Source of the DNA: Kibdelosporangium sp040675465
GTDB taxonomy: Bacteria > Actinomycetota > Actinomycetes > Mycobacteriales > Pseudonocardiaceae
Direction: 5' to 3'
Assembly: GCF_040675465.1 (NCBI RefSeq)
Contig: NZ_JBFAPA010000004.1
Coordinates: forward strand, 248,001 to 312,000
Length of the DNA stretch: 64,000 nucleotides
Position 1 is the first letter of the stretch. Each line of letters begins with the position of its first letter. The notes below the pieces were generated by a model. It ran no database searches, had not been told where the DNA came from, and saw only the letters and a program-made list of their open reading frames with translations. A program made the translations under genes and the position numbers. Below, in pieces: positions 51,805 to 60,402 of this stretch.

Positions 51805-52659
51805 CTATATGGGGAGCGGTTGCCGGGATCTGGCTTGGCGCCATCGTGCGGCGAGGCGGCCGCACATCGACGCGGCGACGATGGAGACGGCCAACAACGT
51901 GACGCTGCCGACGACATCGAGAACGTAGTGATTCCCCGTAGCGAACACGACTGCCGTCATGAGCAACGGAAACAACCACGACAACAGCGCCAGACGTGGA
52001 TGCGCACCCCGTAGCGCGGACCACACGGCGTATGCGCACCACAGCGACCAACCCACGTGCATGCTGGGCATTGCCGTGTGGTGGCTGGGATGGGTCCAGC
52101 TGTACTGGCCAGCGGGGCCCAGGATGTCATACGTGGCAACGATGTCGACGACACCCGGCAGTGCGAAACGCGGTGGTGACATCGGCACCGCCCAGTAGAT
52201 CAGCAGGACAAGCGCCATCATGGCGAACATCGTCCGGCGGACCTTGCGGTAGGCGTCGGCGTGCCGGACGAACACCCACACCAAGACGCCCGCGACCACC
52301 ACGTAGTACAGCCGGTAGACGTACACCGCCAGATGACTGAGGGCCACATTTCCGGCCAGCCAATCGTTCATGGTTCGCTCGATGTCGATGTGCACCGCGT
52401 GTTCCGCGGACTGCAGGGCCAGCGCATTGGCGGTGGCGGCCGCGAAGTCCTTGCCCACAAGGGCATCCAGGCGGATGAAGAGCAGAAACCAAAGCGCCTG
52501 GAGGATCAGCTCGACGAGCACACCTGGCCGCCCACCAACACCTCGCACGAGCACGCTGATCCACTTGCTCGCCTGTTCGACAGCGGCCGCCGCGGGCTTC
52601 TCGCCAACCTCGGCTAACGGTGCAGCAGGCCCATCTTTGCCGTCCGGCGGCGGATTCAC
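51805..52659 (-). CDS. PAP2 superfamily membrane phosphatase (AUR1-like)
   Basis: 284 residues from GTG 52659. Six hydrophobic helices; the PAP2 motifs are PSMHVGWSLWCAYAVW (motif 2 with SMH) and ATGNHYVLDVVGSV (motif 3, His-x-x-x-Asp). The layout YRLYYVVVAGVLVWVFVRHA upstream is that of the inositol-phosphorylceramide-synthase-like group (PF14378) common in actinobacteria. It probably cleaves or transfers phospho-head groups of lipids at the outer membrane face. The N-terminal 35 residues are hydrophilic. Confidence 0.85.
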   Translation of the reverse strand: MNPPPDGKDGPAAPLAEVGEKPAAAAVEQASKWISVLVRGVGGRPGVLVELILQALWFLLFIRLDALVGKDFAAATANALALQSAEHAVHIDIERTMNDWLAGNVALSHLAVYVYRLYYVVVAGVLVWVFVRHADAYRKVRRTMFAMMALVLLIYWAVPMSPPRFALPGVVDIVATYDILGPAGQYSWTHPSHHTAMPSMHVGWSLWCAYAVWSALRGAHPRLALLSWLFPLLMTAVVFATGNHYVLDVVGSVTLLAVSIVAASMCGRLAARWRQARSRQPLPI

Positions 52660-52823
52660 GCGGACACCATAGCGGACAACGACAGCGGAAAACCGTCGTT
52701 TCGGAAACGGTCGCAGGCAGTGCTTGCTTGCCCGAATCGGGTGTGCGCGCTTCCGGGCTCCAGTACAGTGCTGGCTGATGACCGGTTCGGGGGTGGATGA
52801 CCGATTCGAGGGGGTCACGGGCG

Positions 52824-53111
52824 GTGAGCGGGTACGAGGTTCAGATCGCTCAGCTGCGGAGTGCGGCCAAAGCGGCGGGATCTGCCGCGGACCAGGCCAG
52901 GGCAGTGGACCCAGGTACCGGTTTGGATGCGATCGCGACCGCGTTGCCGGGCGGTGATGCGGCAAAAAGCGCGCCCACTCTGGCTTCGGCGTTCAATGAG
53001 CGCGCGAAGGGGTGGGCAGGCGAGATCGACAAGTGGGGCGAATCGATCACGTCGGCCGCGAAGGCGTACGCCGAGAACGAGGATTCCGCGAAAAAGGCGT
53101 TCGGCGGATGA
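52824..53111 (+). CDS. EspC-like type VII secretion protein
   Basis: 95 residues, alpha-helical. SGYEVQIAQLRSAAKAAGSA at the start and AFNERAKGWAGEIDKWGESI in the middle resemble the T7SS_ESX_EspC family of WXG100-like proteins. GTG 52824 has GAGGGGG nine bases upstream; ATG 52797 is an alternative. The stop overlaps the next ATG by four bases, so the two proteins are probably made in equal amounts and exported as a pair, as ESX substrates are. The DNA just upstream holds an imperfect 18-base direct repeat (52777 and 52795). Confidence 0.7.
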   Translation: MSGYEVQIAQLRSAAKAAGSAADQARAVDPGTGLDAIATALPGGDAAKSAPTLASAFNERAKGWAGEIDKWGESITSAAKAYAENEDSAKKAFGG

Positions 53112-54508
53112 CCATCGGCTACGACGACGTCCGCAAATGGGACGATGGTGCGCTCGACACGTCGGCCACCAATCTGCGTGGGCGGCGGGACAAGCTCATC
53201 GGGCTGCAGGACGAGCTCGACGACGCCAGGAGACTGCCCGACTGGCACGGTTCCGCGGGCGAGAGCGCACGCAACTCGCTGGGAACCACGCGCAACAACG
53301 CCGAGATCCTGATCGCCGAGCTGTCCGCCGTCGAACGCGCCCTGCAGGATGCATCTGACAACGTGTCCGCCCTGAAGACCCGGGTCGCCAACAACGACTC
53401 CCTCGCCGACTCCTACCAGTTCCGCATCGCCGCCGACGGCACGATCGTGGACAACAAGCCCGCCGACCCGCCACCGAAGTCACGGTTCGAAGCCGAGGAC
53501 CGCGCCGAGACCGAACGGCACCGCCAAACCATCAAGACGCAGCTGGAGCAGGAGACCAAGGCGATCCTCACCACGGCGAAGAACATCGACGCCGCCCTCG
53601 CCGGGGTGATGCGACTCGCCCAGGACCGCAAGATCAGCGACCACGACGCGACCACCCTGGCCGGCGCCAGGAAGGGCGGGGAGATCGACGCCCAGGTGGC
53701 CGAGATGGAGCAGTCGCTGCGCGACGCCGGGCTGCTGACCGGGCCGCCCGCGTCCGGCTACTACCGGCAGTGGCTGGAGAACGCCGTGCGCCGGGGCGTA
53801 TCGATCGACACGATCAAGAAGATGATCACCGAGCACCACATCACGCCGGATGACTTCAAGGTCCTGGACGGCATGGAGGAGATCCGCGAGGACGAGGACG
53901 GCGACGGGACCTTCAAGTCGTACTTCCTGATGCCGACGAACATCAGCGGGGACGACGCGGCCAAGGCGGTGCGGATGACCTACATCCTCAACGCAGGCAC
54001 CGACTACGGCACCGAAGGGGAGGCGACGGACTTCGCGCCGACCCCGTACGGATCCGAGGAACTGCGGCGGATCACCGAGCGGCAAAAGGAGAACTCCTGG
54101 AGCTACGACGAGGACGTGGGCTTCGTGCACGGCAACGGCGGCCGGTTGGTGACCACCCCGAACGGCATGATGATGGGCCTGGGCGGGAACCTCATCCAGG
54201 ACCAGTTCAGCCAACGCGGCGGAACGACGTGGGGCGACACGTTCATGCTGAACATCGACGACCCGAAGGACCCCGCGCAGGCACTCCGGGACGTGGCGAA
54301 GTCGGGCCAGGCCTGGTACGAGGGCGACAACGGCCCCTACCAGGGCACGCTCGACATGGACCGGCTGCTGCACCATGAGGAGCGGCACTCCCAGCAATGG
54401 GCACGGGAAGGCTACACGGGCTTCCTCGCCTCCTACGCGTGGGAGAAGATCACCGGCGGCAACGAGACCGAGGAAGACGCGGGACTTTCCGATGGCGGAT
54501 ATCGTTAG
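53108..54508 (+). CDS. WXG-type T7SS protein with C-terminal HEXXH motif (putative metallopeptidase effector)
   Basis: 466 residues. The first 100 are helical with a WXG-like turn (PDWHGSAGE, Trp46), as in LXG/WXG substrates; residues 130-210 are a helical linker. The second half is a distinct globular domain with RITERQKENSWSYDEDVGFV, and ends with LLHHEERHSQQWAREGYTGF, where His423-Glu424-x-x-His427 forms an HEXXH zinc motif; a downstream Glu (for example 446) could be the third ligand. It is coupled to the EspC-like gene and overlaps the lipoprotein gene by 17 bases. A secreted peptidase toxin is plausible; fold and target are unknown. Confidence 0.65.
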   Translation: MTIGYDDVRKWDDGALDTSATNLRGRRDKLIGLQDELDDARRLPDWHGSAGESARNSLGTTRNNAEILIAELSAVERALQDASDNVSALKTRVANNDSLADSYQFRIAADGTIVDNKPADPPPKSRFEAEDRAETERHRQTIKTQLEQETKAILTTAKNIDAALAGVMRLAQDRKISDHDATTLAGARKGGEIDAQVAEMEQSLRDAGLLTGPPASGYYRQWLENAVRRGVSIDTIKKMITEHHITPDDFKVLDGMEEIREDEDGDGTFKSYFLMPTNISGDDAAKAVRMTYILNAGTDYGTEGEATDFAPTPYGSEELRRITERQKENSWSYDEDVGFVHGNGGRLVTTPNGMMMGLGGNLIQDQFSQRGGTTWGDTFMLNIDDPKDPAQALRDVAKSGQAWYEGDNGPYQGTLDMDRLLHHEERHSQQWAREGYTGFLASYAWEKITGGNETEEDAGLSDGGYR

Positions 54509-55049
54509 GTGGCCACGCGTGGCCTGCGCTGCCCTGCTCGTGGCGGTGATGACCACAGCGTGCGACACCAAGGCGCAGTTCGCGCCGTCACTGCCACCGG
54601 CGGCAGGGTTCCGCGTCGACAACGGCGTCCTGAAACTGTGGACCGGCACCCCGTGTCTGGGCGTCACCGGCCTGACGTTGATCTTCGACGCAGGCAGCAG
54701 CCAGAGCACGGAACAAAGGTGGACCGCGCCACGGCCGGGGGTGCCGGTGGAGCGCATGGACCTGCTGAGAACCAGCCGGGAACCCTTCCCGTACACCGGT
54801 GAAGGGCTCGAGGTCCAGCAACCGCTGCCCGCGGACTACGACTGGACCAAGGCAGCCTGGCTCAACTTCTCCGTCGATGGCCCGAAAGCCAACGGTGCCA
54901 GGGTCGACCTCACACGGGTGCTGCGCGAGTCGGCCCAGCACCCACCGGAGAGCTACCTGTTCGGCCAGGCCGGATGGATGGACGCGTCGGATGTCCAACG
55001 CGAGAACAAGAAGTCGTTCCTGACCGTCTGCACCCCCGACCCGGGATGA
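54492..55049 (+). CDS. lipoprotein in the T7SS cassette
   Basis: 185 residues. Signal peptide and lipobox VMTTAC place the acylated Cys at about residue 21. The mature part has two further Cys (TPCLGVTGLT and VCTPDPG) and no recognised domain. It begins 17 bases inside the putative effector gene and its stop overlaps the start of the small membrane gene (ATGA). It could be an immunity protein or an exported partner; both are inferences from position. Confidence 0.65.
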   Translation: MADIVRWPRVACAALLVAVMTTACDTKAQFAPSLPPAAGFRVDNGVLKLWTGTPCLGVTGLTLIFDAGSSQSTEQRWTAPRPGVPVERMDLLRTSREPFPYTGEGLEVQQPLPADYDWTKAAWLNFSVDGPKANGARVDLTRVLRESAQHPPESYLFGQAGWMDASDVQRENKKSFLTVCTPDPG

Positions 55050-55312
55050 CGGCGCCCCAACCCCGCGGAGCCGACCACGTGGACACTCCTCGCTTGCGGA
55101 CAGCGCTCCGGCGCCTCGTCCTCGGCGCGTTCGCCTGCACCGCCATGGCGATCGTGCTGCTCGTCGGCGAGGCGGTGCTCAGCGCCATCGGGTTGTCGGT
55201 CGATCCGCACGGCTACGGAATGTTCGCAGGAGTCCTGTTCGCGGCGGTCCTGACACCGGTCGCACTGGTCCTGTGGCTGTTGTACCGATCAATGCGGCGA
55301 CGCGGCAACTGA
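55046..55312 (+). CDS. 88-residue two-helix membrane protein
   Basis: Two hydrophobic segments (LVLGAFACTAMAIVLLVGEA and FAGVLFAAVLTPVALVLWLL) and a basic tail. ATG 55046 overlaps the lipoprotein stop. No family recognised. As last gene of the cassette it could protect against or tether the secreted proteins. Confidence 0.6.
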   Translation: MTAPQPRGADHVDTPRLRTALRRLVLGAFACTAMAIVLLVGEAVLSAIGLSVDPHGYGMFAGVLFAAVLTPVALVLWLLYRSMRRRGN

Positions 55313-55427
55313 CCAGGTGGTCCGTCGATCGTTCCAGTCACGGGCAGTGGTCCGGAATTCCGGAAGTAGATCGTCCACAATGGGCTCTAGAGTGCCGGGC
55401 GACAACACTTCACTGGAAGGTGCGCGG

Positions 55428-55811
55428 GTGCGATCTCGACTGAAAGGCATGTGGTGGGGAACGGCCATCGAGGCGCCCGACCCAGGCGGGTTGGCGAGGT
55501 TCTACTCCGAGCTGCTCGGGTGGACCATCGGTCACGAGGAGCCGGGCACGGCGATCCTGGCCGCCCCCGAGGGATCCATCTACATCGTGTTCCAGCAAGC
55601 CACCGGCTACCAGGCCCCGGTGTGGCCGCCCGTCGACGGCCAGCAGCGCCCGATGATGCACTTCGACTTCCAGGTCGGCGACCTGGACTCGGCGGTCGCC
55701 GAGGCAGTCTCACTGGGAGCCTCGGTTGCTGACCACCAGCCCCAGGACAACGTCCGGGTGCTGTTCGACCCAGCCGGCCACCCGTTCTGCCTTTGCCGCG
55801 ACGACAGCTGA
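55428..55811 (+). CDS. VOC (glyoxalase/bleomycin-resistance-like) protein
   Basis: 127 residues from GTG 55428, with GGAAGG eight bases upstream. GTAIEAPDPGGLARFYSELL is the usual start of VOC domains, then GWTIGHEEPG, MMHFDFQVGDLDSAVAEAV and DPAGHPFCLC close the two beta-alpha-beta-beta-beta modules. Such proteins bind a metal or sequester drugs; the substrate is unknown. Unrelated to the T7SS cassette by sequence. Confidence 0.82.
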   Translation: MRSRLKGMWWGTAIEAPDPGGLARFYSELLGWTIGHEEPGTAILAAPEGSIYIVFQQATGYQAPVWPPVDGQQRPMMHFDFQVGDLDSAVAEAVSLGASVADHQPQDNVRVLFDPAGHPFCLCRDDS

Positions 55812-55929
55812 TCAGCCGAGTCCCATGCGCACCGTCGCCGATCACCATTCGCGTCAATGGTGCAGGCGACTCCCCGCTCAGCACGTACCGGTCGAGTTCA
55901 CCAGCTTCGTTGAGTGACAACCTGCCTGG

Positions 55930-56529
55930 TCACACCGGGACCGACTCGCTGTTGTCGTGGTAGGGGACGCGGTCGGGGCGGGGCGGGCTGTTGTCCGGGG
56001 GCCGGGGTTTCTCGCCGCGGTGGGGCACGCCGGTGTCCGTGTCGATCCAGCCGGTGTCGCGGCGGACGGTGATCTCCTGTCCGGCGTCGTTCCACTTCAC
56101 GATGCGGAGCTGGAACGTGTCGCCGCCGGAGTACAGCTTGATCCTGGCCTTGACGTGTTGTTCGGTGCCGTTCGCGTCGGTGTAGAAGTGGTCCTGGTCG
56201 ACCTCTTTCCACGTGGACATGGTCTTCCAGTAGATGACCTTGCCGGGCACCACGGGCGGGAAGTCCTCGCCGGACAACAGGTAGTCGTTGGCGGACCCCA
56301 TCGCCATGCGTTTGAAATCGTCGTCGTTGTAGACGGGGCCGCCGCCGGTATCGCGTTGGACGACAAGCGTTCCCACCGCGGCGTTGCCCGCCGTGCGCTG
56401 CAACGCGAGGACGTTGGCCGGACCAAGCAACGCCGGACGGCCGACAGCCGGAGCGCCGGATGGCTGAGCCTGCGGTTCGGCGTCAGCCGCCGACGGAGCC
56501 TGCCGGTCACCCCAGACTGCTTTCGTCAT
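55930..56529 (-). CDS. protein with LQRxAGNxAV motif (eCIS/toxin-associated type)
   Basis: 199 residues. The N-terminal 60 are proline/alanine rich and contain VLALQRTAGNAAVGTLVVQR, the short motif found at the start of actinobacterial DUF4157-type and extracellular-contractile-injection-system-associated proteins. The rest (YNDDDFKRMAMGSANDYLLS, KVIYWKTMSTWKEVDQDHFY) is a beta-rich domain that I cannot assign. No contractile injection genes are in the window. It may be a cargo or a stand-alone toxin. Confidence 0.6.
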   Translation of the reverse strand: MTKAVWGDRQAPSAADAEPQAQPSGAPAVGRPALLGPANVLALQRTAGNAAVGTLVVQRDTGGGPVYNDDDFKRMAMGSANDYLLSGEDFPPVVPGKVIYWKTMSTWKEVDQDHFYTDANGTEQHVKARIKLYSGGDTFQLRIVKWNDAGQEITVRRDTGWIDTDTGVPHRGEKPRPPDNSPPRPDRVPYHDNSESVPV

Positions 56530-56720
56530 ACTTCCCCACGGTAGACGCGTTCATGGCAGGAGCCACGTCTGCCGGGCCGCCCGAAAGTCCCACCGGCGCC
56601 GCCCTTTGAGGCGACCGCCCAGCGGCGTGAGCGGCCCCTGACACACTGCATTGGCCGAGCCACACGGTGTGGTGACAAATTGGTCGCTAGACCCCACCTT
56701 TGGGTGATTGGCTTCAGCGG

Positions 56721-57585
56721 ATGATCAGCGAGGAGAAGCTGCGATCGTGCCTGGTGAACCGCTGGGCCATCACAGGTGCGACGGTGAAAACCCACAACGC
56801 CGGCATGAACTCGGCAACGTGGTTCGTCACCGCGGGCAGCGACCGTTGGGTTGCCAAGGCCGTAACGCCGGATTCGCGCCGGGCATTCTTGGGCGGGCTC
56901 ACCATCGCCGGTCAGGTCGAGGCCGCCGGGATCCCCGCGGGCGCTCCCTTGCCGACGCGGGAAGGCGACATCGTCGTGGACGTCGACGGGGTTCCGCTGA
57001 CGTTGCTGAACTGGGTTGACGGCGAGGAACTGTCGGGCAGCACCGCACAAGACCAGCGCCTGATCGGCCGGACTCTTGGCGGTGTGCATGAGGCGCTCCG
57101 GGATGTGTCCGCCCCGCTAGCAGACCAATTCCACTGGATCGACACCCAGGATCCGTTCGTGGGTTCAGCCCGCCGTCGCGGCAGCTGTGGCAGCCTATGA
57201 AGCCGTTGATCCGCGCTTGTTCTCCCGAGGTCTGCTGCATTGCGATCCGGCTCCGGAAGCGTTCCGCCTCAACCACACGACCGGCGTCTGCGGGCTGATC
57301 GACTGGAGCGCGGCGATCCGCGGTCCGCTCCTCTACGACTTGGCCTCGGCAGCGATGTACGTCGGTGGCGTGGATCAGGCGGACTGCCTGATCGAGGCCT
57401 ACCTGGAAAGGGGAGTGGTCACCGAGGCCGAGGCGGAGCTCGGGTTGCTGACCATGGTCAGGTTCCGCTGGGCAGTGCAGGCCGACTACTTCGCCCGCCG
57501 GCTGACCACCGGCGACCTGACCGGAGTCACCAGCAGCGCCGACAACGAAAAGGGCCTGGAGGATGCGCGCCAGGGGATGTTCTAG
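56721..57585 (+). pseudogene. aminoglycoside phosphotransferase family gene with frameshift
   Basis: The first frame (SEEKLRSCLVNRWAITGATV, then VVDVDGVPLTLLNWVDGEEL) and the second (LLHCDPAPEAFRLNHTTGVC, GLIDWSAAIRGPLLYDLASA) are the N- and C-terminal halves of one APH-type kinase; the second holds the catalytic HxD-like HCD and the metal Asp in IDW. They join if one base is removed near 57153-57162, where DPF is followed in the +1 frame by WVQPAVAAAVAAYEAV. Either a genuine inactivating frameshift or a sequencing error. TTG 56700 is an alternative start. Confidence 0.75.
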
Positions 57586-57616
57586 TGACCCCTCGCCGCG
57601 GCAGGTAATAGAGGCG

Positions 57617-58015
57617 TCACGTATCGAGAAGCGCGGCCAGGCTCAGGGCGGCCTCCTCGTCGCCGAGTTCAGCGGCCTTGGTGTACCAGACGATCGCGGC
57701 GTCGGGTTCCTCACGGTAGTCGTGGATGTCGCCCAACAGGTTCATGGCGTCGGCCTGCCCCGCGTCGGCGGCCTGCAGTAGCCACGTCACCGATTCCTCG
57801 TCGTCCTCGCGCACCAGCCAGAGGAACGACCCCAGCTCGGCCAGCGCCCGCGGCAAACCGTGCTCAGCCGCCCCGCGCAACAGGTTCTCGATCCGCTGCT
57901 CGGTGTCGGGGTTGTCGCCGTACCCGTCCAGCTCGCCTTCCAGCTGCAAGGCCAGCGACAGCATCGCCTCTGGATCACCGGCCTCCGCCTGCGCCTGAAG
58001 ATCAGGGTCACTCAT
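57617..58015 (-). CDS. Sel1/TPR-like repeat protein
   Basis: 132 residues, acidic. Repeats of about 36 residues are visible: AGDPEAMLSLALQLEGELDG, HGLPRALAELGSFLWLVRED, AGQADAMNLLGDIHDYREEP and LGDEEAALSLAALLDT, matching SEL1-type helical repeats. Probably a protein-protein adaptor. ATG 58015 is chosen because the upstream extension to 58102 is unlike the family. Confidence 0.75.
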   Translation of the reverse strand: MSDPDLQAQAEAGDPEAMLSLALQLEGELDGYGDNPDTEQRIENLLRGAAEHGLPRALAELGSFLWLVREDDEESVTWLLQAADAGQADAMNLLGDIHDYREEPDAAIVWYTKAAELGDEEAALSLAALLDT

Positions 58016-58105
58016 CGAAACAGGCCTCCAGCTTGTGGATCGAGCAACGACATGCGCACCGTACTCATCGGCCCGATCGACTCCCACGACAGGGAGGCCC
58101 ACTTC

Positions 58106-59062
58106 TCAGGAATTGAGCGCGCGAGCGGGTGTGACCTGCTGACAGTGCACGATGATGTGGAACCACTCGGCCAACGAGCCGCCGGACAGGTGGTAGGCGG
58201 CGTCGTCGCCAGGGTCGTAGACCGGGCCGATCAGCCGTGTCATCGTCGGCCTGTCGAGCCACGCGCGAACCTCAGGTGTGCTCGGGGCACGCAGATCCAG
58301 CAGATACGCGTCCATGCCGGAGGCGCCGAGGACGGCTTCGGCGAACTCCGCCGGTGGCGCGGGAATGTCGTAGGACGTCGAGCCATGGTGGAAGGTCAGC
58401 CCAACGGAAAGGTGACCGGACCCGAAGAACTCCCTGAAATAGCTGCCCGCACTGCGATGGACGGCCGGTGGCGTCGAGGGCGAGATGGTGCGCGACCTGC
58501 TGGTGGCGGTATGCGCGATGCCGCCCCAGTAGACCACCTTGTGCCCGGTGCGTTCGTGCCACCAGATGACGTTCTCGGCCAGCAGCCGCTCGATGTCACC
58601 GAGACTGTCCTGTTGGGACACCGGCCGCCGTGGATGACCCGCCAGGTTGACGATGCGGACCGGGTCGCCCGGATGCCGGTCGTTGTGCCAGCGCAACCAG
58701 GTGACGGCAGCCAGGAGTTCCCCGGTCCGCCAGAATGATCGGGCGTTGGCCAGCAACACCCGCGGGTCACCAATTCCCTTGCATACATACTCGTCGAGCA
58801 GGGCGCTCGTCGCGTCGTCGCCTTCGATCGCCAGCGACCGGAACCCCAGTTCTTTCACCAGCAACCGCAACACCCGATGCGAAACGACCGCCAGCTCATG
58901 CGTGTCGCGCAGAGAGACACCCAGGACGACGAGCCGCGCGTCACGCGTCATCTCGTGCAACGGTGACAGGTCGGTGAGCGCACTGTCGGCATCGATCGCG
59001 CCCAGCGAGTGCGCGTTGTCCTTGATCCAACGTTCCACGGTGTCGGCGGTTGAAGAAAGCAT
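58106..59062 (-). CDS. erythromycin-esterase-like protein, degenerate active site
   Basis: 318 residues from ATG 59062 (a TTG at 59077 is the alternative; GGAGG directly precedes that TTG). The layout RLVVLGVSLRDTHELAVVSH then LLVKELGFRSLAIEGD follows the Ere family (PF05139), and GGIAHTAT occupies the place of the second conserved His. The usual GExxHGxxE is replaced by GVSLRDTHE, so the first catalytic His and Glu appear lost. It may bind rather than hydrolyse its ligand. Confidence 0.65.
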   Translation of the reverse strand: MLSSTADTVERWIKDNAHSLGAIDADSALTDLSPLHEMTRDARLVVLGVSLRDTHELAVVSHRVLRLLVKELGFRSLAIEGDDATSALLDEYVCKGIGDPRVLLANARSFWRTGELLAAVTWLRWHNDRHPGDPVRIVNLAGHPRRPVSQQDSLGDIERLLAENVIWWHERTGHKVVYWGGIAHTATSRSRTISPSTPPAVHRSAGSYFREFFGSGHLSVGLTFHHGSTSYDIPAPPAEFAEAVLGASGMDAYLLDLRAPSTPEVRAWLDRPTMTRLIGPVYDPGDDAAYHLSGGSLAEWFHIIVHCQQVTPARALNS

Positions 59063-59106
59063 GAACCGACTGTCCAACCTCCACCCCGGTTGAGGTCAAG
59101 GTCGCG

Positions 59107-59568
59107 TCACCGTTGCTTCTTCCCCTGTTCGAGGAGGGTGATCATTTCGGCGATGCGCGCCGCGCGGACATCGGGACGGCGGGTGGTGGCGTTGATCCAA
59201 CGCAGGTAGCCCTTGCGGTAGAAGGTCGCCAGCGAGTCGAAGAACGCCCCGGCCTTCGGGCTCGCCGCCAACGCCGCCACGATGTCGTCGGCCAGGTCCT
59301 GCTGCTGCGGGCCTTCCGGCGCCAGTTCCGCGTCGACCTGGTCGCCCGCTTCGAAGCCGTTGTCCCGCCGCCAAGCCTCGCCCAGACCCAGGCCGAGGTC
59401 GGCGCCGAAGCGGGCGAGCGGGCCGCGGACCTTGCAACCGTTGAGGGTGCCGGTGATGTGGTGGGTGTCCTTCGGGGTCCACGCCTTGTCCGGGTCGAAC
59501 GGCACCGGCAGGTACACCCGGCCCCCTGGCCCGGTCATGATCGTCCCGGTGAAGCGTTGCCACCGCAT
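59107..59568 (-). CDS. YdeI/OmpD-associated family protein with DUF1905
   Basis: 153 residues. The first 85 form a DUF1905 domain (RFTGTIMTGPGGRVYLPVPF, HHITGTLNGCKVRGPLARFG) and the end a YdeI-like tail (LRWINATTRRPDVRAARIAE MITLLEQGKK). These proteins occur widely in actinobacteria; E. coli YdeI is linked to peptide resistance, but mechanism is unknown. The gene ends 44 bases from the esterase-like gene on the same strand. Confidence 0.82.
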   Translation of the reverse strand: MRWQRFTGTIMTGPGGRVYLPVPFDPDKAWTPKDTHHITGTLNGCKVRGPLARFGADLGLGLGEAWRRDNGFEAGDQVDAELAPEGPQQQDLADDIVAALAASPKAGAFFDSLATFYRKGYLRWINATTRRPDVRAARIAEMITLLEQGKKQR

Positions 59569-59590
59569 GGACGGAATGCTAGCGCCGAGG

Positions 59591-59704
59591 TCAGGTGACC
59601 GCGAACGTGCTCAGAATGGTGGTAAGGCAGCCAATAACCGCTGTCACAATGACAATCGCCGCCAGCAACGTCCCCGGAACGTCGGCCAGAGTTGGGGCCG
59701 CCAC
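59591..59704 (-). CDS. possible 37-residue membrane peptide or gene fragment
   Basis: This frame encodes GTLLAAIVIVTAVIGCLTTI followed by LSTFAVT and a stop, a clear membrane helix. The only start codon is GTG 59704, without a ribosome site, although the frame stays open about 100 bases further upstream. It could be the tail of a decayed membrane protein. Low support. Confidence 0.25.
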   Translation of the reverse strand: MAAPTLADVPGTLLAAIVIVTAVIGCLTTILSTFAVT

Positions 59705-59827
59705 GGGTTCTGGTGCCGGTGAAGCGTCCGCAACAGCTCCGTACGGTGTACGCGCGGATCGCGGAACGATCCGCCAGGTCGCAGTGCACGGCTTCGACGG
59801 TCGGGTCGATCAGGAATGACTACCCGT

Positions 59828-60211
59828 TCATTGCCTGATCTCGGTGCCCTGCGCGGAAACCAGCCGCCATGAGCCGTCGGCATGGGCGTAGACGTGGGTG
59901 TACCTGCTGGCGGCGGTGAACTCCGTTGCGTCCGAGCCGGTGAACGTCATGGCGGTCCGGCCTACGACCACGCCCACCTCGCCGATCACCCGGACGACCG
60001 CCTCGTCCGGAAACGACTGCACCGCCGGGAAAACAACCGCGCCGGAGGACACCGCGGCCACCAGGTCGGTCTTGGTGACCACGGCCCCGTCGGCGATGCT
60101 GACCAGGATGAAGTCCTCGGCGAGCAACTGGGTCAGCACGGTGCCGTCGGCGGCCACCAGGGCGTCGAAGAAGTCCTGGTCACAGCCGAGCAGGGCGGCG
60201 CGTTCGTCCAT
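59828..60211 (-). CDS. NTF2/SnoaL-like (DUF4440-type) protein
   Basis: 127 residues. The fold pattern is DQDFFDALVAADGTVLTQLL AEDFILVSIADG, then VVVGRTAMTFTGSD and SRYTHVYAHADGSWRLVSAQ, typical of small NTF2-like proteins annotated as nuclear transport factor 2 family. Such proteins act as isomerases, cyclases or ligand binders; nothing indicates which. No signal peptide. Confidence 0.78.
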   Translation of the reverse strand: MDERAALLGCDQDFFDALVAADGTVLTQLLAEDFILVSIADGAVVTKTDLVAAVSSGAVVFPAVQSFPDEAVVRVIGEVGVVVGRTAMTFTGSDATEFTAASRYTHVYAHADGSWRLVSAQGTEIRQ

Positions 60212-60402
60212 AGGGGCCGACCGTAGCCGTTGACATCAGTGTCAGGGCAAGCCGGTGTCGTCGTCACAACCGCGCCAACCACCGCCAGACGACAACACCG
60301 GCTCTCCGCACGACCCCGCCCATCAACATGCCGGTCACCCCGGAACCTGTACCCCCAGTACGGAACGGCAACAGGTTCTGGGGCACCCTGCTCGAGCCGC
60401 GG

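Noticed and set aside
59595..59819. 74-codon plus-strand frame in the 59569-59827 spacer
   Set aside because: No ribosome site or homology; the opposite strand contains a clearer membrane helix.
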